Source of the DNA: Pseudomonadota bacterium
GTDB taxonomy: Bacteria; Pseudomonadota; Alphaproteobacteria; Rhizobiales; Rhizobiaceae
Reading direction: 5' to 3'
NCBI GenBank assembly: GCA_023457435.1
Contig: JAEWLS010000032.1
Location: forward strand, 1-64,000
Length of the DNA stretch: 64,000 bases
Position numbers and translations under genes: made by a program. This document shows, piece after piece, positions 26,066 through 34,387 of this stretch. The stretch's first letter is position 1. Every line of letters begins with the position of its first letter. The notes under the pieces were generated by a model that saw nothing but the letters and a program-made list of their open reading frames with translations, was not told where the DNA came from and did not search any database.

Positions 26066-27259
26066 ATGACCGACTTTGCGCGGACTCGCGCGCTGTTTCA
26101 TATTCCCGACGGGATGATCTACCTCGACGGTAACTCGCTGGGGCCGTTGCCGATCGCTGCGAAGGCAAGAGTCGCGTCGCTGCTTGCCGACCAGTGGGGA
26201 GAGCATCTCATCAAGGGCTGGAACGTCGACGGCTGGATGGCAATGCCCGGCCGGATCGGCGACCGCATCGGGCGCCTGATCGGCGCGCCTGTCGGGACGG
26301 TCGTCATGGGCGACACGCTGTCGATCAAGGTCTACCAGGCGCTGGCTTCCGCCCTGGAACTGAACCCGTCGCGCAAGGTCGTTCTCTCGGACAGTGGAAA
26401 CTTTCCCTCCGATCTCTACATCGCCCAGGGCCTGCTTCGCTCGCTGGACCGCGGGCTCGAGCTCAAGGTTGTCGAGCCGGAGCAGGTCGAGGCCGCCATC
26501 GACGAGACCGTGGCAGTGCTGATGCTCACCGAGGTCGACTACCGCACCGGGCGGCTTCACGACATGAAGTCGCTGACGGCGAAGGCACATTCCGCCGGTG
26601 CACTGACAGTCTGGGACCTTGCGCACTCGGCAGGTGCGCTGCCCGTCGATCTGACCGCGGCAAATGCCGATTTCGCCGCAGGCTGCACCTACAAGTACCT
26701 CAATGGCGGACCCGGTGCGCCCGCGTTCATCTATGTCGCGCCGCGCCATGCTGAGACGGTGCGCCCCGCGCTTTCGGGCTGGCTGGGCCACGAGGCGCCA
26801 TTCGCCTTCGATCCTGACTATCGGCCGGGCCGCGGCATCGAGCGCATGCGCGTCGGCACTCCGCCGATCATCGCGCTCGCCGCGCTGGATGCTGCCCTTG
26901 ACGCCTGGGACGGTGTCGCGATGTCCGACATCCGTGCGGCATCGATCGAGCTCTGCGATCTGTTCATTGCCGAAGTCGAGCGCAATTGTCCCCGTCTGGC
27001 GCTCGCCTCGCCGCGCGAAGGTCGAAGGCGCGGCAGTCAGGTTTCCTTTTGCCATCCGGAAGGCTACGCGATCATGCAGGCGCTCATTGCGCGCGGGGTG
27101 ATCGGCGATTTCCGCGCGCCGGACGCGATGCGCTTCGGCTTCACGCCGCTTTATATCGGCGAGGCCGAGGTCCGCGGCGCGGTCGCCATCCTCGCTGAGA
27201 TACTCGACAAGCGTTTGTGGGACACGCCAGATTACCGCCTGAAATCGGGGGTGACCTAG
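26066..27259 (+). CDS. kynU: Kynureninase
   Basis: PLP enzyme of 397 residues that cleaves kynurenine to anthranilate and alanine. Family features are MIYLDGNSLGPLP near the N-terminus, VLSDSGNFPSDLYIAQGL, DLAHSAGALPVDL and the PLP lysine at about residue 210 in GCTYKYLNGGPGAPAF. The ATG at 26066 aligns with normal kynureninase length. No tryptophan dioxygenase or kynurenine formamidase is in the window, so the gene is isolated from the rest of the pathway. Its stop overlaps the convergent aldehyde dehydrogenase stop by 4 bases. Confidence 0.92.
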   Translation: MTDFARTRALFHIPDGMIYLDGNSLGPLPIAAKARVASLLADQWGEHLIKGWNVDGWMAMPGRIGDRIGRLIGAPVGTVVMGDTLSIKVYQALASALELNPSRKVVLSDSGNFPSDLYIAQGLLRSLDRGLELKVVEPEQVEAAIDETVAVLMLTEVDYRTGRLHDMKSLTAKAHSAGALTVWDLAHSAGALPVDLTAANADFAAGCTYKYLNGGPGAPAFIYVAPRHAETVRPALSGWLGHEAPFAFDPDYRPGRGIERMRVGTPPIIALAALDAALDAWDGVAMSDIRAASIELCDLFIAEVERNCPRLALASPREGRRRGSQVSFCHPEGYAIMQALIARGVIGDFRAPDAMRFGFTPLYIGEAEVRGAVAILAEILDKRLWDTPDYRLKSGVT

Positions 27260-28692
27260 CCGTGCTTGAGGACGATCGTCTTGCTCACGGTGTACTCGCG
27301 CAGGGCCTCCAGACCCTTCTCGCGGCCGTGGCCGCTGCGCTTGACGCCGCCGAAGGGCAGTTCGATGCCGCCGCCGGCTCCGTAATTGTTGACGAAAACC
27401 TGCCCAACACGCAATTTCTTTGCGACGCGCATCTGCCGGGCGCCGTTTTCCGTCCATAAACCGGCCACCAGACCGTAGGGCGTGCCATTGGCGATACGGA
27501 TGGCGTCGGCCTCGTCTTCGAACGGTATCGCCGCCAGAATCGGCCCAAAGACCTCCTCCTGGGCCAATTCGTGGTCGTGCGGAACCGGTCCGTAGAGCGT
27601 CGGCTCGACGAAAAACCCAGCCAAATCGGTAGTACCCTCTAGTTGTCCTTGCGCGATTACGGCGATTCCGTCGCGCGCGGCGCGGTCCATGAAGCCGCGG
27701 ACGCGCTTCAACTGAGCAGCGTTCACCAGGGGACCGCACTGCAGGTCGGCAGCCGGCGGACCGACGCGGACGGCGCTCATCTTCGACGCCAGAAGCGCCG
27801 CGAAGCGATCGTAGATGCTCCTCTGGACCAGCACGCGACTGCCGGCCGAGCAGGTCTGTCCGGCGTGCTGGGCGATGACGGTGACGATCAGGCTCGCCGC
27901 AGCTTCGAGATCGGCATCCTCGAACACGATCTGGGGCGACTTGCCGCCGAGTTCCAGCACGCAGGGTATGTGGTTCTTCGCCGCTGCCATCTGCACCAGC
28001 GTGCCGACCTCGGGCGAGCCGGTGAAGGACAGGAAGTCGATGCCGGGATGCGCGGTGAGGGTGGCACCAGCTTCCTCGCCGAGACCGGTCACGAGGTTCA
28101 GCACACCGGCCGGCAGGCCCGCCTCGTGGGCAAGCTCGGTCAGCCTGATGTTGCTCATCGAGGCATCCTCCGCCGGCTTCAGGACGGCGGCATTGCCAGC
28201 CGCGAGGGCCGGTCCCATCGTGCGGCCGAACATCGACGCCGGGTAGTTCCACGGGATGATGACGCCGACGACGCCGCGCGGCTCGTGCTGCACCGTGACC
28301 TGATACCCATCGAGAAAGGGAATGACTTCGCCCGGCACCTTGTCCGCGGCACCGCCGTAGAACTCGAAGTAGCGCGCCGTCGAGCGGATGTCGGTGCGGG
28401 CCTGCGTCATCGGCTTGCCCGTGTCCTGCGCCTCGATCTGCGTAAGCTCCTCGAGGTTGTCGAGGATCAGGGCCGAGAGCCTGGACAGGATGCGGCCCCG
28501 CTCGAAGCCCGCCATGCGAGCCCAGCCTTCCGCCGTGGCATGTGCCGCCGCGACCGCATCCGCAATCTCCACGGCCCCGCCGGCAGCGATTGCGGCGAAG
28601 GTCTTGCCGTCGTAGGGCGAGATCGCGGGTATCGTTGCCCCGGAAGCCGCGGCGCGCCACTTGCCGCCGATGCAGATCGTCTCGTTCGCCAT
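27256..28692 (-). CDS. NAD(P)-dependent aldehyde dehydrogenase
   Basis: ALDH superfamily enzyme of 478 residues. The ATG at 28692 (MANETICIGGKW) begins at the usual ALDH start; the longer frame is not supported. Motifs: GVIIPWNYPASMFGRTMGPALAAGN, cofactor FTGSPEVG, catalytic Glu in LELGGKSP, catalytic Cys in GQTCSAGSRVL, and EEVFGPILA. It is closest in style to betaine- or phenylacetaldehyde-type dehydrogenases, but the substrate cannot be read from sequence. It diverges from the decarboxylase-dehydrogenase fusion across a 167-base gap and may share its regulation. Confidence 0.9.
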   Translation of the reverse strand: MANETICIGGKWRAAASGATIPAISPYDGKTFAAIAAGGAVEIADAVAAAHATAEGWARMAGFERGRILSRLSALILDNLEELTQIEAQDTGKPMTQARTDIRSTARYFEFYGGAADKVPGEVIPFLDGYQVTVQHEPRGVVGVIIPWNYPASMFGRTMGPALAAGNAAVLKPAEDASMSNIRLTELAHEAGLPAGVLNLVTGLGEEAGATLTAHPGIDFLSFTGSPEVGTLVQMAAAKNHIPCVLELGGKSPQIVFEDADLEAAASLIVTVIAQHAGQTCSAGSRVLVQRSIYDRFAALLASKMSAVRVGPPAADLQCGPLVNAAQLKRVRGFMDRAARDGIAVIAQGQLEGTTDLAGFFVEPTLYGPVPHDHELAQEEVFGPILAAIPFEDEADAIRIANGTPYGLVAGLWTENGARQMRVAKKLRVGQVFVNNYGAGGGIELPFGGVKRSGHGREKGLEALREYTVSKTIVLKHG

Positions 28693-28859
28693 GGCATCAC
28701 CTCGCGTCACGAGGGCGAGTTCGCATGACCGCGCGGGTGAGGCAAGCCTTGCAAGTCTTAACTGTCGCAGCGCCTTTCTTCGTTTCGTCGGTTTCATGCA
28801 GCAGAGGTATATGGCATCCTGAGATACGGCCGGCGCGTAGGCGCGGGCAGGGAGGAAGA
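28693..28859. promoter_or_regulatory. Divergent promoter region between two aldehyde dehydrogenase units
   Basis: This gap carries the promoters of the minus-strand dehydrogenase and the plus-strand fusion. GGGAGGAAGA is the ribosome binding site of the fusion gene. A short palindrome GCAAGCCTTGC lies at 28742-28752 and could bind a regulator such as the nearby HpaR-like protein; the evidence is weak. Confidence 0.35.
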
Positions 28860-31800
28860 ATGAACCGAATGACCCCCGGCGCGCTGAGTGGCGCGCGCCT
28901 GCAGACGCAGACCGTTGCCGACGCCGTGTTCGACTTCATGCGGCGCAAGGGCATGAACCGCGTGTTCGGTAATCCGGGTTCCACCGAGCTGCCGATGTTC
29001 GTGAACCTGCCCAAGGACTTCGACTATGTCCTCGGCCTGCAGGAATCGATCGTCGTGGCCATGGCGGATGCGTACGCGCAGGTCACCCGCCGTCCGGCGT
29101 TCGTGAACCTCCATTCCGCGGCAGGGCTCGGCCATGCGCTCGGCGCGGTCTACACCGCATTCCGCAACCGCAGTCCGCTCATCATCACGACCGGCCAGCA
29201 GACGCGCAACCTGCTTCCGTTCGATCCCTTCCTCTTCAACGAGAGCCCGGTCGAGTTTCCCAAGCCGTATGTGAAATGGGCGATCGAGCCGGCGCGTGCC
29301 GAGGACGTTCCGGCAGCGCTTGCGCGCGCCTGGCATCTCGCCATGCAGCCTCCGCGCGGTCCCGTTGTCATTTCCGTCCCGCTGGACGATTGGGACATGC
29401 CCTGCGCGCCGGTCGAGGACCGCGAGGTCAGCCAGGTCATGGGGATCGACGGCGCGGCGCTCGATGCCGTCGCCGAGGCGCTGGATCGCTCGCGCTCGCC
29501 GGTCATGGTCGTCGGCCCGGGAGTCGACCTAGACGGCGGATGGGATGCGACCGTCAAGCTCGCCGAGCGGCTGCAGGCGAAGGTCTGGGTCAGCCCGATG
29601 TCGTCGCGCGCCAGCTTCCCCGAGCGGCATCCGCTGTTCGCCGGGTTCCTGCCGGCGCAGCAGCCGCAGCTGTCGCGGTGCCTCGACGGCAGCGATTTCG
29701 TGCTGGTGATGGGCGGGCCGGTCTTCACGTACCATTTCCCCGGCGCAGAGGAGCACCTTCCGTCCGGCGCCGAGCTCTGTCTCATCTCGGACGATCCGAA
29801 ACAGGTCGCCGGCGCCGCAACCGGCATGGCGGTGCTGTCCAATCTCCGCGTCGCCGCCGAAGCGCTGGGCGAAAAGGTTCGAGCGCGGGCGCTGCGCAAC
29901 GACGTGCCGGCGCGCGTCGTGCCGCGGGTGGCGCAGCCATCCGGCATCACCAACGAGTATTTCTATCAGACGCTGGCCGAGCTGCGCTCGCCAGACAGCC
30001 TGGTCGTCGAAGAAGCGCCGAGTGCCCGCGGGGCGCTGCACGACCACTTCCCGATCGACCGCGAAGGCGGCTTCTTCGCAACCGCGAGCGGCGGTCTGGG
30101 CTTCGGCCTGCCTGCGGCGGTGGGTGCCGCACTCACCCGGCCCGGCAAGACCGTCATTGCGCCGATCGGCGACGGTTCGAGCCTTTATGCGATCCAGTCG
30201 CTCTGGTCGGCGGCGGAGTACGATGTCGACCTGTTCGTCATCATTCTCAACAATGGCGGATACGGCGCTCTGAAGGGCATGGCCGACAAGATCAACGCGG
30301 AGCGCGTCTCCGGCATCGACATCGGCCACATCGACTTCGTGGCGGCAGCGGAAGCGCAAGGCGTCAGGGCTGACAGGGTCGCGAAGGGCGCTGCGCTCGA
30401 GGGCAAGATCAAGGAATTCCTGGCGATGAAGGGACCTCGCCTTCTCGAGGTCATGATCGAGGGCAAGGCACCGCAGATCCAGGCGTCGAACGAAACGCGT
30501 GAACCGGTTCACGCAAAGGCAAAAGCAGAGGAAAAGCCCATGAACATGATGGTGAAGGGATCGATCATCCCGAATTCGCCGGAGCGGTTCTTCATCGCCG
30601 GCCGCTGGGCCGAGCCGGTCTCGAACCAGCGTCTCAAGGTCATCTCGCCGGTGACAGAGGAACTGGTGATCAGCTATCCGGAAGCCGGCCGTGAGGACAT
30701 CGACCGCGCCGTTGCAGCCGCACGCGAGGCGTTCGACAACGGCCCGTGGCCACGCATGGCGCCCTCGGAGCGCGCGCGCTACCTGCGCAAGGTCGCAGCG
30801 CTGCTCACCGAGAAGCTCGACGATATCGCCTATTCGTGGACGCTGCAGGTCGGCGCGCCGATCGGCCTGACCAAGAAGCTCGTCGGCCAGAACCCGACCC
30901 TGTTCAACTACTACGCTGACCTGATCGAGACCCATTCCTTCGTCGACGAGCGCAAGCGCGACGATGGCGGGCGCGTGCGCATCGCCAAGGAGCCGGTCGG
31001 CGTGGTCGCCGCCATCACCCCGTGGAACGCGCCGCTGGTGCTGCTGTCCTACAAGATCGCCGCAGGCCTCGCCGCCGGCTGCTGCATGGTCGCCAAGCCG
31101 TCTCCCGAGACGCCCCTCGAGGCCTATATCCTAGCCGAGTGCATCGACAAGGCGGGCCTGCCGGCCGGCGTGTTCAACCTTGTGCCTGCCGGCCGTGAGG
31201 GCGGCGACTACCTCGTGCGCCACAAGGGCGTCGACAAGGTCGCGTTCACCGGCTCGCCGGTCGCCGGCAAGGTCATCGCGGCGGCATGCGCCGACCGCCT
31301 GGCTCGGGTCAGCCTCGAACTCGGCGGCAAGTCGCCGGCGGTGCTGCTCGACGACGCAGACTTCAAGCAGGCGCTGCCGAGCATCATGGCGTACTCCATG
31401 CCGATCACCGGCCAGGTGTGCTTCTCGCTGACCCGCATCCTGGTGCCGGAACGCCGCAAGCAGGAGTTCCTCGACACCTATCTGGCCGCCGTTTCGAACA
31501 TCAAGGTCGGCGACCCATTCGACCCGGCGACGCAGATGGGACCTCTGACGATGGCGCGGCAGCGCGATCGCGTCGAAGGCTACGTCGCGGCCGGCAGGGC
31601 CGAAGGAGCCACGATCGCCTGCGGCGGCGGCCGGCCGAAGGGCTTCGACAAGGGCTACTATTTCGAGCCCACCGTGTTCACCGACGTGAAGCCGGAGATG
31701 AAGATCGCCCAGGAGGAGATCTTCGGGCCCGTGGTCTCGGTGATCACCTACACCGACGACGAGGACGCAGCGCGCAAGGCCAACAATTCGGTCTACGGGC

Positions 31801-32003
31801 TCAACGCCTCGGTCTACTCGAAGGACGTCGAGCGCGCCTACAACATGGCGCGGCGGATCCGCTCGGGCACGGTCACGATCAACGGCCTCATCATCGATCC
31901 GAAGCATCCGTTCGGCGGCTTCAAGGAGTCCGGCATGGGCCGTGAAGGCGGGCCGGAGGGCCTCGAGAACTATCTCGAGACGAAGACGATCCAATACGCC
32001 TGA
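28860..32003 (+). CDS. Fused benzoylformate decarboxylase-like / aldehyde dehydrogenase
   Basis: One open frame of 1047 residues. Residues 1-540 are a thiamine-diphosphate 2-oxoacid decarboxylase. All four catalytic positions of Pseudomonas benzoylformate decarboxylase are matched: Ser41 (FGNPGS), Glu62 (GLQES), His85 (NLHSAAG) and His292 (PVFTYHF). The cofactor motif GDGSS...NNGGYG is present. Residues 560-1047 are a complete aldehyde dehydrogenase with Glu820 (LELGGKSP) and Cys854 (GQVC), 34 residues apart as usual. The two parts are joined by a Lys/Glu/Ala-rich linker (EPVHAKAKAEEKP) with no stop. Expected chemistry: 2-oxoacid to aldehyde plus CO2, then aldehyde to acid. ATG 30540 has its own AGAGGA, so a free dehydrogenase may also be made. 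A GGGAGGAAGA site precedes ATG 28860. Confidence 0.88.
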   Translation: MNRMTPGALSGARLQTQTVADAVFDFMRRKGMNRVFGNPGSTELPMFVNLPKDFDYVLGLQESIVVAMADAYAQVTRRPAFVNLHSAAGLGHALGAVYTAFRNRSPLIITTGQQTRNLLPFDPFLFNESPVEFPKPYVKWAIEPARAEDVPAALARAWHLAMQPPRGPVVISVPLDDWDMPCAPVEDREVSQVMGIDGAALDAVAEALDRSRSPVMVVGPGVDLDGGWDATVKLAERLQAKVWVSPMSSRASFPERHPLFAGFLPAQQPQLSRCLDGSDFVLVMGGPVFTYHFPGAEEHLPSGAELCLISDDPKQVAGAATGMAVLSNLRVAAEALGEKVRARALRNDVPARVVPRVAQPSGITNEYFYQTLAELRSPDSLVVEEAPSARGALHDHFPIDREGGFFATASGGLGFGLPAAVGAALTRPGKTVIAPIGDGSSLYAIQSLWSAAEYDVDLFVIILNNGGYGALKGMADKINAERVSGIDIGHIDFVAAAEAQGVRADRVAKGAALEGKIKEFLAMKGPRLLEVMIEGKAPQIQASNETREPVHAKAKAEEKPMNMMVKGSIIPNSPERFFIAGRWAEPVSNQRLKVISPVTEELVISYPEAGREDIDRAVAAAREAFDNGPWPRMAPSERARYLRKVAALLTEKLDDIAYSWTLQVGAPIGLTKKLVGQNPTLFNYYADLIETHSFVDERKRDDGGRVRIAKEPVGVVAAITPWNAPLVLLSYKIAAGLAAGCCMVAKPSPETPLEAYILAECIDKAGLPAGVFNLVPAGREGGDYLVRHKGVDKVAFTGSPVAGKVIAAACADRLARVSLELGGKSPAVLLDDADFKQALPSIMAYSMPITGQVCFSLTRILVPERRKQEFLDTYLAAVSNIKVGDPFDPATQMGPLTMARQRDRVEGYVAAGRAEGATIACGGGRPKGFDKGYYFEPTVFTDVKPEMKIAQEEIFGPVVSVITYTDDEDAARKANNSVYGLNASVYSKDVERAYNMARRIRSGTVTINGLIIDPKHPFGGFKESGMGREGGPEGLENYLETKTIQYA
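30527..30542 (+). promoter_or_regulatory. Possible internal ribosome binding site and start inside the fusion gene
   Basis: AGAGGA (30527-30532) lies 7 bases before an in-frame ATG at 30540, exactly where the aldehyde dehydrogenase part begins (MNMMVKGSIIPNS). It could let the dehydrogenase be made separately at extra dosage. Alternatively it is the relic of an ancestral two-gene operon whose intergenic stop was lost. Confidence 0.5.
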
Positions 32004-32020
32004 TCGGCTGAGCAATGCGA

Positions 32021-32053
32021 AAAGGCCGCCGGAGCGATCCGGCGGCCTTTTTT
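32021..32053. terminator. Bidirectional rho-independent terminator
   Basis: The strong stem AAGGCCGCCGGA / TCCGGCGGCCTT closes around a GCGA loop and is followed by a run of Ts on the plus strand and four Ts on the minus strand. It lies between the convergent fusion gene and the DUF3237/TRAP operon and should terminate both. Confidence 0.9.
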
Positions 32054-32065
32054 CGTGTCCTGCGC

Positions 32066-32530
32066 TCAGAGAACTTCGAAGACGTGGATGCGCACGCTAT
32101 CGGGCATGCGCTGCCCGGTGCCGACGAACAGCGTGCGGTTGACCCAGGCATAGCGCGGGTCGCCGCTCTTCAGACGCGGGAAGGTACGCATGTAATACTG
32201 CGACGGGTCGACAGGCTGGCCGGCGGCGAGCCTGGCCATCACCTCGGGCGAACCGTGGCGTAGCCCAAAATTGCGGATGTCGATCATCGCGCCGTCATGC
32301 GTCTCCATGCCGTAGCGCGTGTCGAGTTCGGCATGGCCCTCGTCGAGCACGGTCTGCCAGTCGGCGCCCAGATCGAGGATGCGGCCCGACAGACGCTCGC
32401 CGGTAACCGTGCCGCCGACGATTCGGATGATCCGCGCCCGTCCGCCGGGCGCGGTCCCCATTTCCAGCGCCGGCTCGAGCTGCGCATTGATCTCGCAGAC
32501 GAAGCTGAGGGCAGGAGGCTGCGGGGTCAC
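32066..32530 (-). CDS. DUF3237 family protein
   Basis: A 154-residue protein with the DUF3237 pattern: LEPALEMGTAPGGRARIIRIVGGTVTGERLSGRIL-type N-terminus, GADWQTVLDEGHAELDTRYGMETHDGAMIDIRNFG, and a final YMRTFPRLKSGDPRYAWVNRTLFVGTGQR. The GTG at 32530 overlaps the stop of dctM by 4 bases (GTGA), so it is the last gene of the TRAP operon. The family is small, beta-rich and of unknown biochemical role; its genes often accompany aromatic or organic-acid catabolic clusters. Confidence 0.85.
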   Translation of the reverse strand: MTPQPPALSFVCEINAQLEPALEMGTAPGGRARIIRIVGGTVTGERLSGRILDLGADWQTVLDEGHAELDTRYGMETHDGAMIDIRNFGLRHGSPEVMARLAAGQPVDPSQYYMRTFPRLKSGDPRYAWVNRTLFVGTGQRMPDSVRIHVFEVL

Positions 32531-33822
32531 TGCATCGTCGCCGGCAACCAGAGCGCGATCGCCGGGAAGACGATCAGCAGCACCATGCGGACGATATCCG
32601 TCACGATGAACGGCATCACGCCGCCGTAGATCGTCGTCAGCTTCACGTCCTTGGCTATCGAGTTGATGACGAAGACGTTGATGCCGACCGGCGGGCAGAT
32701 CATCCCGAGCTGGCACGCGGTCACGATGATGATGCCGAACCAGATTGGGTCGAACCCCATGTGCATCAATACCGGGAAGACGATCGGCACCATCAGGATG
32801 ATCATCGCCATCTCGTCCATGAGTGCGCCGGCCACGAAGAACAGCACGAGGATGAGCCCGAGCGTGCCGTAGGCGCCAAGGTCGAGGCCGACGAGGAAGG
32901 CGGTGATCTTCTGCGGCGACTGGGTGATGGCCAGGAAGTAGCCGAACAGCATTGCGCCGATCAGGACCGAGAACAACACCACCGACGTGCGCAGGGACTC
33001 CACCAGGCTCGCCATGATCTTCTGCGTGTTCAGGCGCCCGCGCAGGATGCCGATCACCATGGTGAGGAAGGCGCCGACGGCCGCCGCCTCGGTCGGCGTC
33101 GCCAGGCCGAGGTAGATCGAGCCGATGATCGACACGAACAGCACCAGCACCGCCCAGACGTCGCGCAGCGAGGCGAAGGCCTCGCGCAGGTCGAACTTGC
33201 GGCCGGGCGGCAGGCGACGGCCGTGCGCGATTAGCACCGTTCCCATGTACATGACGGTGGCCATGATGCCGGGGATGATGCCGGCCATGAACAGCTTGCC
33301 GACGTCGGTCTCGGTGAGGAAGCCGTAGACGACCATGATGACCGATGGCGGGATCAGGATGCCGAGCGTACCGCCGGCGGCGATGACGCCGGTCGAGGTC
33401 TTGTCGTCGTAGTCGATCTTGCGCATCTCGGGCAGCGCGACGCGGGTCATCGTCGCCGCGGTGGCGATCGAGCTGCCGCAGATCGCGGCGAAGCCAGCGC
33501 AGGCGGCGATGGTTGACAGCGCCACGCCGCCGCGGAACTGCCCAAGCCAGGCGTTGCCGGTGCGGAACAGCTCGCGCGACATGCCGGAATTGGTGGCGAA
33601 CACGCCCATCAGCACGAAGAACGGCACGAGGCTGAGGTTGAAGTCGGTGATGACGCGGATCGGCGAGGTGGTCAGAAGGTTGACCGCCGGCCCTATGCCG
33701 CGCATGGCGGCGAAGCCGAACACGCCGACAAGGCCCATGGCGACGCCGAGGGGCACGCGCAGCCCCATCAGCACGAACATCGCGGCGAAGCCGAGAATGG
33801 CTACCCAGTCGGACGCGCTCAT
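32527..33822 (-). CDS. dctM: TRAP transporter large permease (DctM family)
   Basis: Inner-membrane subunit of a tripartite ATP-independent transporter, 431 residues with about 12 hydrophobic helices. Family signatures include AMGLVGVFGF at the start, SSIATAATMTRVALPEMRKIDYDDKTSTGVIAAGGTLGILIPPSVIMVVYG, and TPTEAAAVGAFLTMVIG in the middle. It overlaps dctQ upstream and the DUF3237 gene downstream by 4 bases each. It uses a sodium gradient to import a substrate delivered by the binding proteins encoded upstream. Confidence 0.96.
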   Translation of the reverse strand: MSASDWVAILGFAAMFVLMGLRVPLGVAMGLVGVFGFAAMRGIGPAVNLLTTSPIRVITDFNLSLVPFFVLMGVFATNSGMSRELFRTGNAWLGQFRGGVALSTIAACAGFAAICGSSIATAATMTRVALPEMRKIDYDDKTSTGVIAAGGTLGILIPPSVIMVVYGFLTETDVGKLFMAGIIPGIMATVMYMGTVLIAHGRRLPPGRKFDLREAFASLRDVWAVLVLFVSIIGSIYLGLATPTEAAAVGAFLTMVIGILRGRLNTQKIMASLVESLRTSVVLFSVLIGAMLFGYFLAITQSPQKITAFLVGLDLGAYGTLGLILVLFFVAGALMDEMAMIILMVPIVFPVLMHMGFDPIWFGIIIVTACQLGMICPPVGINVFVINSIAKDVKLTTIYGGVMPFIVTDIVRMVLLIVFPAIALWLPATMQ

Positions 33823-34316
33823 ATGCCTTCACCCTCGGGCTTCGGTTCGCCGGCTTCCGGATTGAGCACAACCGACAGCGCGATCGTGATTACGCTGACC
33901 ACGCAGCCGACCCAGATGATGCCGATGAACGGCCAGGCGGGAAGCTGGAGATCGAAGGTCGCTTCGTTGCTGCGGTAGGCGCTCGTGAGACGGAAGAACA
34001 TCTGGTAGGCGAGCAGCGCGGTGAAGAACAGCAGCATCACCCAGGCGACGGCGTTGATCCAGCGGCGGCCGCGCTCACCGGAAATCTCGTAGAAGATGTC
34101 GACGGCGATATGGCCGCCGCGATAGCCGACGGAGGCATAACCCCACATCAGGCATGCGCCGATGAGATAGCGCGACAGGTCGAAGGCGTCCGGGATGGCG
34201 TAGGCGAAGAAGTATCGCGCTACCGTCGAGGCGACGATCAGCAGCGTGACGAGGCCGAGCAGGACGCCCGCCACGATATCCACCGCCTCGCAGAAGCGTC
34301 TTATCGTTGTGTCCAT
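33819..34316 (-). CDS. dctQ: TRAP transporter small permease (DctQ family)
   Basis: A 165-residue membrane protein with four hydrophobic helices. Motifs: DIVAGVLLGLVTLLIVASTVARYFF, LSRYLIGACLMWGYASVGYRGGHIAVDIFYE, typical of DctQ. The ATG at 34316 was chosen; the open frame continuing upstream lacks DctQ features and overlaps the binding-protein gene. A perfect hairpin lies between it and the preceding binding-protein gene. Its stop overlaps dctM by 4 bases. Confidence 0.92.
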   Translation of the reverse strand: MDTTIRRFCEAVDIVAGVLLGLVTLLIVASTVARYFFAYAIPDAFDLSRYLIGACLMWGYASVGYRGGHIAVDIFYEISGERGRRWINAVAWVMLLFFTALLAYQMFFRLTSAYRSNEATFDLQLPAWPFIGIIWVGCVVSVITIALSVVLNPEAGEPKPEGEGI

Positions 34317-34342
34317 CGGAGCCCCTCCCCGGAAGCCGAAGC

Positions 34343-34372
34343 GGAAACAGGCGCCGACTGGCGCCTGTTTCC
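34343..34372 (-). other. Intercistronic mRNA hairpin between dctP and dctQ
   Basis: A perfect 13-base stem (GGAAACAGGCGCC with GGCGCCTGTTTCC) and a 4-base loop lie in the 71-base gap after the first binding-protein gene. No T-run follows on the minus strand, so it is not a full terminator. In binding-protein transporter operons such hairpins shield the upstream mRNA from 3' decay and keep binding protein in excess over permease. This role is inferred. Confidence 0.75.
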
Positions 34373-34387
34373 CCGATTGTAGCGCGG

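Noticed and set aside
25823..28660. Minus-strand 945-residue frame across kynU and the aldehyde dehydrogenase
   Set aside because: It runs antisense to kynU and in another frame of the real dehydrogenase, and its sequence has no recognisable fold.
32066..33871. 601-residue frame suggesting a DUF3237 fusion to a large N-terminal region
   Set aside because: The N-terminal part is a shifted frame of dctM; the GTG at 32530 with the GTGA overlap is the natural start.
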